Assembly: GCF_004342445.1 (NCBI RefSeq)
Contig: NZ_SLWW01000010.1
Location: 78,491-142,490 of the forward strand
Direction of reading: 5' to 3'
DNA length: 64,000 bases
Origin: Rhodovulum euryhalinum
GTDB taxonomy: Bacteria > Pseudomonadota > Alphaproteobacteria > Rhodobacterales > Rhodobacteraceae
Shown here: positions 18,674-28,630 of the stretch, piece after piece
How positions within the stretch are numbered: the first letter of the stretch is position 1
Layout of the letters: every line of letters starts with the position of its first letter
Translations under genes and position numbers: made by a program
Notes under the pieces: model-generated
The model's database searches: none
Seen by the model: the letters and a program-made list of their open reading frames with translations, nothing else
What the model was told of the DNA's origin: nothing

Positions 18674-19945
18674 TCAGGCAGGGGCCGCGCCGCCCGCGGC
18701 AGCCGCCCGCGCATAGCGGCGCAACACGTCCTGGACCGCCTCGATCAGCACGGTTTCGGCATCCTCTGCCGCCTCGGGCAAGCGCGGCAGGAACTGGCGC
18801 AGCACCGGCGCGGGAATCCTGCGCCCGGCAAGGCGGTCCATCAGCGCCCCGACCGCCGCCTGCGCCGCGGGCGCAGGCCAGTAGTACCGGATACGGTCGG
18901 ACAGGCTGAAATGGCGCTGAAGCCATTGCTCGGCCGGCGGTCCGGGATAGTAGGCCGACCAGTGGCCGGGGGCGGCCCGCATCACCGCATCCATCGTCGC
19001 CATCAGCCGTCCCTGCGGCGGGTGCCCGTCCAGCACGTCGGCCACGGCATCAAGCCCGTAGAGCGCCTCGCGCAGCGCAAAGGTCAGCCACGGCCCGACC
19101 TTGAGGATGGCGAACCCGTCCTCGACCAGCGCGGCGAGCGCCGCCTCGGACTGGTAGTCGGTGGAATGTGCCTCGAAGACAAGGCCGGGCAACCGGTGCA
19201 GGGTCTGCGACAGGGCCTGCGCCCCGGCACGGTCGTAATGCACCACGTCGGCATGGCCGAACTCGACCCCGGGCTGCACGACCAGCGCGATCACCCGGCC
19301 AAAGGCGTCATCGAGCCCCCGCGCGGCAAAGGCGTGGCGGTGCACCTCGTGGGTGCGCAGGACCGCGGCGGGTTCGGTGACCTGCAGATGGTCCAGCGCG
19401 TCGACCGCACCGCCCGGGACGGGCACCTCGGTGCCGATGACATAGACCGGCGCGAGCGTACCCGCCCGATGCGCCTCGGCCCGCGCGGCCAGCCGCGCCG
19501 CGCGCTCGGCCGTCAGCGCGTCGGACAGCGCCGGCGGCTCGCCCTTGCAGCCCATCGAGGTGTCGAGATGCAGCTTGCTGAAGCCCGCCGCCGCATAGGC
19601 CGCTACCATCGCCTCGGCCCGGGCCATCGCATCATCGGCGGGCAGGTGCTTCCACGGGTTCGGGCCAAGGTGGTCGCCGCCGAGGATCAGCCGCGTGCCG
19701 TCGAACCCGGCGGCCCCGGCGATGGCCTCGACGAAGCGGCGGAAATCGGCGGGCGTCATGCCGGTATAGCCGCCCTCCTGATTCACCTGGTTGCAGGTGG
19801 CCTCGATCAGCGCGGGCCGATCCAGGTCACGCGCCAGCCGCAGCGCGGCCTCGATCACCAGCGGATGGGCCGAGCAGACCGAGGGGATGCCGCAAGGGCG
19901 GCCCGCGTGAAACGCCCGGGCGATGTCGAGAAGGGGGTGCCGCAT
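18674..19945 (-). CDS. GatZ/KbaZ-family protein, probable D-tagatose 6-phosphate 4-epimerase
   Basis: 423-residue member of the tagatose-1,6-bisphosphate aldolase 'Z subunit' family (COG4573): IPSVCSAHPLVIEAAL near the start, ATCNQVNQEGGYTGM, GGDHLGPNPW, DTSMGCKGEPP and VFEAHSTDYQ. In E. coli this subunit assists a catalytic GatY/KbaY aldolase, but no such gene is present here. Family members in Agrobacterium polyol loci have been described as D-tagatose-6-phosphate 4-epimerases, which would deliver fructose 6-phosphate. Its ATG overlaps the stop of the PfkB kinase (ATGA), supporting consecutive steps. Confidence 0.8.
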   Translation of the reverse strand: MRHPLLDIARAFHAGRPCGIPSVCSAHPLVIEAALRLARDLDRPALIEATCNQVNQEGGYTGMTPADFRRFVEAIAGAAGFDGTRLILGGDHLGPNPWKHLPADDAMARAEAMVAAYAAAGFSKLHLDTSMGCKGEPPALSDALTAERAARLAARAEAHRAGTLAPVYVIGTEVPVPGGAVDALDHLQVTEPAAVLRTHEVHRHAFAARGLDDAFGRVIALVVQPGVEFGHADVVHYDRAGAQALSQTLHRLPGLVFEAHSTDYQSEAALAALVEDGFAILKVGPWLTFALREALYGLDAVADVLDGHPPQGRLMATMDAVMRAAPGHWSAYYPGPPAEQWLQRHFSLSDRIRYYWPAPAAQAAVGALMDRLAGRRIPAPVLRQFLPRLPEAAEDAETVLIEAVQDVLRRYARAAAAGGAAPA

Positions 19946-20892
19946 CAGGACGCCCCCCGATGCGGGCCGGCCAGCGCGTGCAGGCTGGCCAGGTCGGACA
20001 CGCCCTCCATCGGCCCGCGCCGTGTGACCGCCATCGCCCCGGCCGCGGCGGCAAGCGCCAGCGCCTCGGCAGGCGCCGCCCCGCGCAGCCAGAGCGCGGC
20101 AAAGGTGGCGCCAAAGCAATCCCCTGCCCCGGTCGGGTCGATCTCGTCCACCGGGAAGGCCGGGCACCAGAGACTGCCCCCGGTGTCGTGATGGCGGGCC
20201 CCCGCGGCGCCCTGCTTGTGAACGACGGTGCGGATGCCGTCGGCCAGCAGCTCGCGCACCGCATCCTCGGGGTGCTGCGCGCGGGTCAGCAGGGTCAGTT
20301 CGTCGCCGCTGGGCAGGTAGAGGTCGGTCAGCGCCAGCACCCGCTCCATCGCGTCGCGCAGGCCGGGGGCATCCAGGATCTCGGGCCGCAGGTTCGGGTC
20401 GAACGAGACCGTGCCGCCCCGCCCCCGGACCGCCGCCGCCGTTTCCAGGTTGAGGGCGATGAGTTCCGGGCTCGACAGCGACGAGCCCATCACGTGCAGG
20501 TGTTCGGCGGCGTCCAGAACCTTGCGGACCGCATCGGACATCGGGATCCGGCCGCAGGCGGCGTGGCGGATGTTGAAGACGAAATCGCGCCCGCCATCCG
20601 GGCGATAGCGCACGAAGGCCGTGCCGGTGGGCCGGTCGGGATCGACGGCGATGGCCGAGATGTCGACGCCGTCACGGGCCAGCCTGTCGGTGTTCACCCG
20701 CCCGAAATCATCGTCGCCCACGGCCGAGACGATGGCCACGGGCTGGCCCAGCCGCGCCGCCTGCCCGGCAAAGATCGCGGGCGCGCCCGAGGGGAAAGGC
20801 CCTGTCAGCGGGATCGGTTCGCGGAACCCGTCGCCGGGCGTGTCGGCCATGATCTCGACGAGGATCTCGCCGATGACGACGATCTTCTTCAT
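19945..20892 (-). CDS. PfkB-family sugar kinase (probable tagatose/ketose kinase)
   Basis: 315-residue ribokinase-fold kinase. The N-terminal GEILVEIMAD and G-x-A-A-R-L-G block bind sugar; the anion-hole/catalytic motif is DPTGAGD at 252-258 with Asp258 as base. It would phosphorylate a hexose made by the polyol dehydrogenases at 26390-29623, most simply tagatose or fructose. The start at 20892 follows GGGGGAAAAG. It is the first gene of a two-gene minus-strand unit and faces the LacI gene across a region holding a putative operator at 20963-20984. Confidence 0.85.
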   Translation of the reverse strand: MKKIVVIGEILVEIMADTPGDGFREPIPLTGPFPSGAPAIFAGQAARLGQPVAIVSAVGDDDFGRVNTDRLARDGVDISAIAVDPDRPTGTAFVRYRPDGGRDFVFNIRHAACGRIPMSDAVRKVLDAAEHLHVMGSSLSSPELIALNLETAAAVRGRGGTVSFDPNLRPEILDAPGLRDAMERVLALTDLYLPSGDELTLLTRAQHPEDAVRELLADGIRTVVHKQGAAGARHHDTGGSLWCPAFPVDEIDPTGAGDCFGATFAALWLRGAAPAEALALAAAAGAMAVTRRGPMEGVSDLASLHALAGPHRGAS

Positions 20893-20962
20893 CTTTTCCC
20901 CCGTCGCATGGCGGCCGCGGCAATCCCTTGACCGGTGCCACCCGCCCCCCATAGTGTCAAGG

Positions 20963-20984
20963 AATTATTTTACGCGCGCCAATT
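20963..20984. promoter_or_regulatory. putative LacI-type operator, copy 1
   Basis: AATTATTTTACGCGCGCCAATT (reverse complement AATTGGCGCGCGTAAAATAATT) lies between the divergent kinase and LacI genes, 71 bp from the kinase start. It nearly matches the site at 22124-22145 and has the central CG expected of LacI-family operators. Confidence 0.6.
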
Positions 20985-21058
20985 TCTCTGATGAGTCCCG
21001 GGCCAGAAACCGCGTGGACGACGGAGGCTTGGGCCGCAGGCGGGCCGGAGACCGGGAC

Positions 21059-22087
21059 ATGGACGGACACAAGATCAGGAACATGGAGGAGTTCGCCGCG
21101 CTCAGCGGGATTTCCCGGCCGACCGTGTCGAAATACTTCAACGACCCGAACAGCGTGCGGCCCTCGACCCGCAAGCGGATCGAGACGGCGCTGGAACGCT
21201 ATGACTACCGCCCGAACATCTACGCGGTGAACCAGAACCGGCGCCTGACCAAGAATATCGGCATCGTGGTGCCCTATCTCGCCGACCCGTTCTTCGCCGA
21301 GATCGCCCGCACGATCGAGCGGCGCTGCCTCGACGCGGGGTTCTGGCCGATCCTGTTCAGCGCCCATGGCGACCAGGGGGTCGAGAACAACATTCTCGAC
21401 AGCCTGCGCTCGCTGCGGCCGGCGGGCGTGCTGCTGGCGCCGCTCGGCCGCGCGTCGGACCGCAAGGCGGTAGAACTCTTCTGCCGTGACGTGCCGACAG
21501 TCCTGTTCGACAGCGAGATCGAAGGCATCGGCGAAGCCTTTGTCGGATCGGACAATTCCCAGAGCATCGGCATGATCGTCGAGTATCTCTGCCGGACCGG
21601 AGAGCCGCCCTGCTTCTTCGAGATGCCACCGGTGAACCCCAATGCCAACAAGCGGCGGCGGGCCTATGTCCAGGCGATGGAGCGGCTGGGCCACACGCCC
21701 CACGTGATCCACGTGAACGGCTCGGGCTGGAATTTCGAGGAAGTGGGCCATTCCGAAGGCAAGCGGGTGATCGAAGCGGGCGGCCTGCCGTCCGACACTC
21801 TGCTTTGCAGCAACGACCGGCTGGCGATCGGGCTGCTGGCGGCGGCCTATGAAAAGGGGCTGCGGGTCGGGCACGGCCCGGGCTGCGCGCTGCGGATCGC
21901 AGGCCATGACGACCACCCCTTCTCGCGCTACACCTGCCCGCCGCTGACCACGGTTTCGCAGAACTACGATGCCATCGCCGGGCACAGCGTCGAGACGCTG
22001 TTCCGGCTGATCGAGGCGGGTGGCAAGGCCAAGGCGCGCGAGACGACGCTGTTCGAGGGCAGGCTGGTGATGCGCTTGTCCGCCTGA
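21059..22087 (+). CDS. LacI-family transcriptional regulator of the polyol locus
   Basis: 342-residue repressor: an N-terminal helix-turn-helix (MEEFAALSGISRPTVSKYFN) with the hinge helix YDYRPNIYAVNQNRR, then a periplasmic-binding-protein-like effector domain from about residue 65 (IGIVVPYLADPFFAEIARTI). The start ATG 21059 has GGAG upstream; a second ATG at 21083 is possible. It should bind the two related palindromic sites at 20963-20984 and 22124-22145 and respond to a polyol or its ketose. It lies between the kinase/epimerase unit and the transporter/dehydrogenase operon. Confidence 0.92.
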   Translation: MDGHKIRNMEEFAALSGISRPTVSKYFNDPNSVRPSTRKRIETALERYDYRPNIYAVNQNRRLTKNIGIVVPYLADPFFAEIARTIERRCLDAGFWPILFSAHGDQGVENNILDSLRSLRPAGVLLAPLGRASDRKAVELFCRDVPTVLFDSEIEGIGEAFVGSDNSQSIGMIVEYLCRTGEPPCFFEMPPVNPNANKRRRAYVQAMERLGHTPHVIHVNGSGWNFEEVGHSEGKRVIEAGGLPSDTLLCSNDRLAIGLLAAAYEKGLRVGHGPGCALRIAGHDDHPFSRYTCPPLTTVSQNYDAIAGHSVETLFRLIEAGGKAKARETTLFEGRLVMRLSA

Positions 22088-22123
22088 GGCGCAGGCGTCC
22101 CGCCCAAAAAATCGGCTTATCTG

Positions 22124-22145
22124 AATTTGACGCGCGTAAATAATT
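22124..22145. promoter_or_regulatory. putative LacI-type operator, copy 2
   Basis: AATTTGACGCGCGTAAATAATT, with the perfect core palindrome ACGCGCGT. It lies immediately upstream of the candidate promoter of the transporter operon. It resembles copy 1 in inverted orientation. Confidence 0.6.
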
Positions 22146-22147
22146 AA

Positions 22148-22176
22148 TTGACTCACGCGGGAATTGGACCTTAGCT
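22148..22176 (+). promoter_or_regulatory. candidate promoter of the polyol transport operon
   Basis: TTGACT, a 17-base spacer, then TTAGCT, 39 bp before the ATG of the binding-protein gene. The -35 match is good and the -10 is weak. The operator directly abuts the -35 box, consistent with repression. Confidence 0.45.
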
Positions 22177-22214
22177 GCCCGAGGACCATCCAGAACACGA
22201 GAGGGAGGAGTCGG

Positions 22215-23528
22215 ATGCGCCTGAGAAATGCCACGGTCGCGGCAACCGCGATCGCCCTGGTCACCGGCGGCAGCGCCGTGGCCGAGGACCTGACCATCGC
22301 CACGGTGAACAACTCTGACATGATCATCATGCAGAAGCTGTCGCCGCAGTGGGAGGAAGCCACCGGCCACACGCTGAACTGGGTCGTGCTTGAGGAAAAC
22401 GTCCTGCGCCAGCGCGTGACCACCGACATCGCCACCAAGGGCGGATCGTTCGACATCGTCACCATCGGCGCCTACGAGGCCCCTATCTGGGGCAAGCAGG
22501 GCTGGCTGAACGCACTCGACGACCTGGGCGATGCCTACGACTACGCCGACATCTTCGAGCCGGTGCGCAACGGCCTGTCGGCCGACGGCACGCTTTACGC
22601 CGTGCCGTTCTATGCCGAAAGCTCGTTCACCTTCTACCGCACCGACCTGTTCGAGAAGGCGGGCCTGGAAAAGCCCGCCGAGCAGATCACCTATGACCAG
22701 TTCGCCGAGATGGTCGCGCAACTGCACGATCCCGAGAACGGCGTCTATGGCACCTGCCAGCGCGGCAAGGCGGGCTGGGGCGAGAACATGGCCTTCGTCG
22801 GCCCGATGGTGAACGCCTTCGGCGGGCGCTGGTTCGACATGGAGTGGAACCCGACCATCGACAGCCCCGAATGGAAGGCGGCCATCACCTATTACGTCGA
22901 CCTGATGAACAACTACGGCCCGCCGGGTGCGTCCTCGAACGGGCACAACGAGAACCGGGCGCTGTTTGCGGACGGCAAGTGCGCGACCTGGGTCGATGCG
23001 ACCTCGGCGGCGGGCTACATCTTCAATCCGAACGAAAGCTCGGTGGCGGACAAGACCGACTTCTTCCAGGCGCCCAAGCAGGTGACCGACAAGGGAACCG
23101 GCTGGTTCTGGGCCTGGGCGCTGGCGGTGCCGTCCTCTTCGACCAAGGTGGACGCGGCCAAGGAGTTCCTGGCCTGGGCGACCTCCAAGGACTACGTGAC
23201 CCTTGTCGGCGAAAGCGAAGGCTGGGTCGCCGCGCCTCCGGGCACGCGGAAATCGACCTACGAGAACGCCGCCTATGTCGAGGCCGCGCCTTTCGCCAAG
23301 ACCGTCGAGACCTCGATCCTCGCCGCCAACCCGGCCGATCCGACCAAGGACCCGGTGCCCTATACCGGCATCCAGTTCGTCGCGATCCCCGAGTTTCAGG
23401 GTATCGGCAACTATGTCGGCCAGCAGATCGCCGCGGCGCTGGCCGGTCAGCAGAGTGTCGATCAGGCACTGGCCAACAGCCAGACCTTCGCCGTGCGCGA
23501 GATGACGAAGGCCGGTTACATCAAGTAA
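22215..23528 (+). CDS. smoE: polyol ABC transporter, periplasmic substrate-binding protein
   Basis: 437-residue extracellular solute-binding protein (family 1). A Sec signal peptide is visible (MRLRN followed by a hydrophobic stretch ending SAVAED, cleavage near residue 23). The mature part resembles sorbitol/mannitol binding proteins, with FYAESSFTFYRTDLFEKAG and GKCATWVDATSAAGYIF. It delivers the polyol to the permease pair encoded next. Start 22215 follows GGGAGGAG. The SmoE name is by locus type (binding protein, two permeases, ATPase, SmoS, MtlK), not by a computed alignment. Confidence 0.85.
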   Translation: MRLRNATVAATAIALVTGGSAVAEDLTIATVNNSDMIIMQKLSPQWEEATGHTLNWVVLEENVLRQRVTTDIATKGGSFDIVTIGAYEAPIWGKQGWLNALDDLGDAYDYADIFEPVRNGLSADGTLYAVPFYAESSFTFYRTDLFEKAGLEKPAEQITYDQFAEMVAQLHDPENGVYGTCQRGKAGWGENMAFVGPMVNAFGGRWFDMEWNPTIDSPEWKAAITYYVDLMNNYGPPGASSNGHNENRALFADGKCATWVDATSAAGYIFNPNESSVADKTDFFQAPKQVTDKGTGWFWAWALAVPSSSTKVDAAKEFLAWATSKDYVTLVGESEGWVAAPPGTRKSTYENAAYVEAAPFAKTVETSILAANPADPTKDPVPYTGIQFVAIPEFQGIGNYVGQQIAAALAGQQSVDQALANSQTFAVREMTKAGYIK

Positions 23529-23539
23529 CCTCCTCCCGG

Positions 23540-23570
23540 GGGCGGGCCTGCGCGGTGCGCGGGCCCGCCC
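23540..23570 (+). promoter_or_regulatory. intercistronic hairpin after the binding-protein gene
   Basis: GGGCGGGCC and GGCCCGCCC pair across a 13-base loop just after the binding-protein stop, without a T-run. In ABC operons such stems commonly protect or attenuate mRNA so that the binding protein is made in excess; that role is inferred here. Confidence 0.5.
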
Positions 23571-23661
23571 ATTTCCCGGATTTTCGTGATAGTCTTGCCC
23601 CAAGGGCCTTTTTCAGGGCCCCGCCGTCAGTAAGTCCGCAGGGACTTTCCGGAGGAAACGC

Positions 23662-24534
23662 ATGGCGACCAAAGCCTCCCGCGCCGCCGCCCGGCTGATG
23701 ATCTCTCCGGCCGTATTGCTGCTGCTGGGCTGGATGATCGTGCCGCTCAGCCTGACGGTCTATTTCTCGTTCCTGCGCTACAACCTGCTGATGCCGGGCG
23801 ACAATCCCTTCGTCGGCTGGGAGAACTACCAGTGGTTCGTCACCGACACCAGTTTCACCGCGGCGATGGTCAACACGCTTCTGCTGGTGGGGGGCGTCCT
23901 GCTGATCACGGTGCTGGGCGGCATCCTGTTCGCGCTGCTGCTGGATCAGCCGATGTGGGGACAGGGGGTGATCCGGATCATGGTGATCGCGCCCTTCTTC
24001 GTGATGCCGACGGTATCGGGGCTGGTGTGGAAGAACATGTTCATGAACCCGGTGAACGGCATCTTCGGACATATCGCCCAGGGGCTGGGCATGGCGCCCA
24101 TCGACTTCTTCAGCCAGGTCCCGCTGTTGTCGATCATCGGTATCGTCAGCTGGCAATGGCTGCCCTTCGCCACGCTGATCCTGCTGACCGCGCTGCAATC
24201 GCTGGACCAGGAACAACTGGAGGCCGCCGAGATGGACGGGGCAAGCTGGCCCGCGCGGTTCTGGTTCATCATGCTGCCGCATCTGGCGCGGGCGATCACC
24301 GTGGTGATCCTGATCCAGACGATCTTCCTGTTGTCGGTCTTTGCCGAGATCCTGGTGACGACGAATGGCGGGCCGGGCACCGCGACCACCAACCTGACCT
24401 ATCTGATCTACGTCTCGTCGCTGCTGCAATACGACGTGGGCATGGGCAGCGCGGGCGGCGTGATCGCGATCATCCTGGCCAATATCGTTGCGATCTTCCT
24501 GATGCGGATGATCGGCAAGAACCTGGACGCGTGA
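23662..24534 (+). CDS. smoF: polyol ABC transporter permease 1
   Basis: 290-residue inner-membrane permease with six predicted helices. The EAA loop that contacts the ATPase reads EQLEAAEMDGASWPARFWFIMLP. The first helix (MISPAVLLLLGWMIVPLSLTVYF) is typical of MalF/UgpA-like subunits. It pairs with the next gene to form the channel. Start 23662 follows CGGAGGAAACGC. Confidence 0.9.
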   Translation: MATKASRAAARLMISPAVLLLLGWMIVPLSLTVYFSFLRYNLLMPGDNPFVGWENYQWFVTDTSFTAAMVNTLLLVGGVLLITVLGGILFALLLDQPMWGQGVIRIMVIAPFFVMPTVSGLVWKNMFMNPVNGIFGHIAQGLGMAPIDFFSQVPLLSIIGIVSWQWLPFATLILLTALQSLDQEQLEAAEMDGASWPARFWFIMLPHLARAITVVILIQTIFLLSVFAEILVTTNGGPGTATTNLTYLIYVSSLLQYDVGMGSAGGVIAIILANIVAIFLMRMIGKNLDA

Positions 24535-24544
24535 GGAGGCACCC

Positions 24545-25375
24545 ATGGCCCGCGCCACCGCCCCCGCCCGCAAGGCCCTGACCACCGCGATCGCGGGCAC
24601 GCTGGCCTTCGTGATGTTCTTTCCGATCCTCTGGATCGTGGTCTTGTCCTTCAAGTCCGAGGTCGACGCGATCCGCGCGCCCCTGCAGGTGCTGTCCTCG
24701 GGCTGGACGCTGGACAGCTATGGCGCGGTGCAGGAGCGGTCGGACTATTTCAAGCATTTCTGGAACTCGGTGATCATCTCTCTCGGCTCCACGTTTCTGG
24801 GCCTTCTGGTCGCAATCCCGGCGGCATGGGCAATGGCCTTCGTGCCCGGCAAGCAGACCAGGAACGTGCTGATGTGGATGCTGTCCACCAAGATGCTGCC
24901 GCCGGTGGGCGTGCTGGTGCCGATCTACCTGCTGTTCATCAATTTCGGCCTTCTGGACACCCGCATCGGCCTGGTCGTCGTGCTGATGCTGATCAACCTG
25001 CCGATCATCATCTGGATGCTCTACACCTATTTCCGCGAGATCCCGGGCGAGATCCTGGAAGCCGCGCGGATGGACGGCGCGTCCCTGCGCGAAGAGGTGC
25101 TCTACGTGCTGACGCCGATGGCGTTGCCCGGCATCGCCTCGACGATCCTGTTGAACGTCATCCTTGCCTGGAACGAGGCGTTCTGGACGCTGAACCTGAC
25201 CGCGTCCCGGGCCGCACCGCTGACCGCCTTCATCGCCAGTTATTCCAGCCCGGAGGGGCTTTTCTACGCCAAGCTCAGCGCGGCCAGCGTCATGGCGATC
25301 GCGCCGATCCTGATCATGGGATGGTTCAGCCAGAAGCAACTGGTCCGCGGCCTGACCTTCGGCGCGGTGAAATAA
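24545..25375 (+). CDS. smoG: polyol ABC transporter permease 2
   Basis: 276-residue MalG-like permease with six membrane helices. The EAA loop is [29 protein letters not shown], and the C-terminus faces the cytoplasm. It starts 11 bases after the previous stop, preceded by GAGGAGGC, and is followed 11 bases on by the ATPase gene. Confidence 0.9.
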   Translation: MARATAPARKALTTAIAGTLAFVMFFPILWIVVLSFKSEVDAIRAPLQVLSSGWTLDSYGAVQERSDYFKHFWNSVIISLGSTFLGLLVAIPAAWAMAFVPGKQTRNVLMWMLSTKMLPPVGVLVPIYLLFINFGLLDTRIGLVVVLMLINLPIIIWMLYTYFREIPGEILEAARMDGASLREEVLYVLTPMALPGIASTILLNVILAWNEAFWTLNLTASRAAPLTAFIASYSSPEGLFYAKLSAASVMAIAPILIMGWFSQKQLVRGLTFGAVK

Positions 25376-25385
25376 GGGGGGAGAG

Positions 25386-26389
<1,004 letters not shown>

Positions 26390-26393
<4 letters not shown>

Positions 26394-27160
26394 CACGGCT
26401 TGAGGGAAAGGTGGCGCTGGTCACCGGCGGCGCGCGCGGCATCGGCCGGGCGATCTGCGCCGCCTATGTGCGCGAGGGCGCCCGGGTCGCGGTGGCCGAC
26501 CGGCTGGAGGCCGATGCGCGGGAAACCGCGGCGGCGCTAGGCGGGAACGCGATGGCCGTCGGCATGGACGTGACCGATCTCGGGTCCATTGCCACCGGGG
26601 TCAGGGCGGTCGAGGACGCCTGGGGGGGCATCGACATCCTGGTGAACAATGCCGGCATCTTCAACATGGCCCCGCTTGGGGAAATCACCCCCGAGGATTA
26701 CCGCCGCCAGTTCGACGTCAACGTGGGCGGCACCATCTTCGCTGCGCAGGCCGTGGTGCCGGGGATGCGCCGCCGGGGCGGCGGCTGCATCATCAATTTC
26801 AGTTCGCAGGCCGGGCGGCGGGGCGAGCCCAACATCACCATCTACTGTTCCACCAAGGCCGCGGTGATCTCGGTCACCCAGTCGCTGGCGCTGGAACTGG
26901 CCAAGGACGGCATCCGCGTGAACGCCATCGCGCCGGGCGTCATCGACACGCCGATGTGGGACGTGGTCGACGGGCTCTTCGCGAAATACGAGAACCGCGA
27001 AAAGGGCGAGAAGAAGCGGCTGGTGGGCGAGGCGGTGCCGCTGGGCCACATGGGGACGCCCGAGGAAATCGCAGATCCGGCGGTGTTCCTCGCCTCGGAC
27101 GACGCGCGCTACATCACCGCGCAGACGCTGAACGTGGACGGCGGGAACTGGATGAGCTGA
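26390..27160 (+). CDS. smoS: polyol (sorbitol/galactitol) dehydrogenase, SDR family
   Basis: 256-residue classical short-chain dehydrogenase: [10 protein letters not shown] binds NAD, NNAG is present, and the active site has Ser in [14 protein letters not shown] and YCSTK (Tyr/Lys). The tail [13 protein letters not shown] matches sorbitol dehydrogenases of the SmoS type, which oxidise sorbitol to fructose and galactitol to tagatose. Overlaps smoK by four bases and its stop overlaps the mtlK start (TGATG). Confidence 0.9.
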
Positions 27161-28626
27161 TGCGCCTGTCAAACGCCACGCTGGGCGACCTGCCCGAGGG
27201 CATCACGCGGCCCACCTATGACCGCTCGGCGCTCACGCCGGGCATCGTCCATATCGGGCTGGGCAATTTCCACCGCGCGCACCAGTCGTGGTACCTGCAC
27301 CGGCTGATGCAGCAGGGGCTGGCGCAGGACTGGGCGATCCTTGGCGCGGGTGTGCGGCCCCACGACCGCGCCCAGCGCGAAAAGCTGCTGGCGCAGGATT
27401 GCCTGACCACGCTGATCGAGCTTGACCCGTCGGGCAAGTCGGCCGAAGTCGTGGGCTCGATGATCGGCTATGTCCCGATCGAGGAGGGCAACGCCCCCCT
27501 GATCGCGCAAATGGCCGACCCCGCGATCCGCATCGTTTCGCTGACCGTGACCGAGGGCGGCTATTTCCTCGACCCGGTGACCAAGGGCTTCGACGCCGCG
27601 CATCCCGACATCCGCCACGATGCCGCGAACCCCGACCGCCCGCGCACCGCCTTCGGCGCCATGGTCGCGGCGCTGCGGCTGAGACGCGAGCGCGGCATCG
27701 GCCCCTTCACCGGGCAATGCTGCGACAACCTTCAGGGCAACGGCGCGATCCTGCGCCAGACGGTGGTGTCGCTTGCGCGGCTCTCGGACCCGGACCTGGC
27801 CGATTGGATCGACGCCAACTGCACCTTCCCGAACTCAATGGTCGACTGCATCGTGCCCGCCACGGGACCCAAGGAACTGGCGCTGGTCCGCGACCTTGGT
27901 ATCGAGGACGAGGTGCCGGTCACCCACGAGAACTTCCGCCAATGGGTGATCGAGGACGATTTCTGCGCCGGCCGCCCGGACTGGGACCGCGTGGGCGCCA
28001 CCTTCTCGGACCGGGTGCATGATTTCGAGGTGATGAAAATCCGCATCCTGAACGCGGGCCACCAGGTGATCGCGAACCCGGGCGAGGTGCTGTCGGTCGA
28101 GACCATCTCGGGCTGCATGGCGCATCCCCTGATCCGCGCGCTGTTCGACAAGGTCGAGCGCGAGGAGATCGCGCCCCATGTCCAGCCGGTGCCCGGCATG
28201 ACACCGGGGGCCTATGTCGACCTGATCGCGCGGCGGTTTTCCAACCCCGCCATCGTCGACACCACCCGCCGCGTGGCCTTCGACGGCTCGTCCCGGCACA
28301 CCGGGTTCCTGTTGCCGATCCTGCGCGACGCGCTGGCCGCGGGCACGCCGGTCGAGGGGCTGGCGCTGGCCGAGGCCACCTGGGCGCGGATGTGCGAGGG
28401 CACCCGCGAGGATGGCAGCGCCATCGCGCCCAACGATCCGTTCTGGGACGATCGGGTACAGGCGGCGCGGGCGGCGCGCACCCGCCCCCGCGCCTGGCTG
28501 GAGCAGGCGCAGATCTACGGCGACCTCAAGGACGCCCCGCGCTTTGCCGAGGCGTTCGAACGCTGGCTGGCGCTGATCCGGGCCGAGGGGATGGCGGCGG
28601 CGATCCGCCGTTACGTCGAGGGCTGA
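27160..28626 (+). CDS. mtlK: mannitol 2-dehydrogenase family protein
   Basis: 488-residue long-chain polyol dehydrogenase: IVHIGLGNFHRAHQSWYLHRL is the N-terminal nucleotide-binding block and the catalytic lysine region reads MKIRILNAGHQ. These enzymes oxidise mannitol (or arabinitol, sorbitol) to the ketose with NAD. Translational overlap with smoS places it in the same operon. Size and domain order are normal for MtlK of Rhodobacter-type loci. Confidence 0.93.
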   Translation: MRLSNATLGDLPEGITRPTYDRSALTPGIVHIGLGNFHRAHQSWYLHRLMQQGLAQDWAILGAGVRPHDRAQREKLLAQDCLTTLIELDPSGKSAEVVGSMIGYVPIEEGNAPLIAQMADPAIRIVSLTVTEGGYFLDPVTKGFDAAHPDIRHDAANPDRPRTAFGAMVAALRLRRERGIGPFTGQCCDNLQGNGAILRQTVVSLARLSDPDLADWIDANCTFPNSMVDCIVPATGPKELALVRDLGIEDEVPVTHENFRQWVIEDDFCAGRPDWDRVGATFSDRVHDFEVMKIRILNAGHQVIANPGEVLSVETISGCMAHPLIRALFDKVEREEIAPHVQPVPGMTPGAYVDLIARRFSNPAIVDTTRRVAFDGSSRHTGFLLPILRDALAAGTPVEGLALAEATWARMCEGTREDGSAIAPNDPFWDDRVQAARAARTRPRAWLEQAQIYGDLKDAPRFAEAFERWLALIRAEGMAAAIRRYVEG

Positions 28627-28630
28627 GGCG

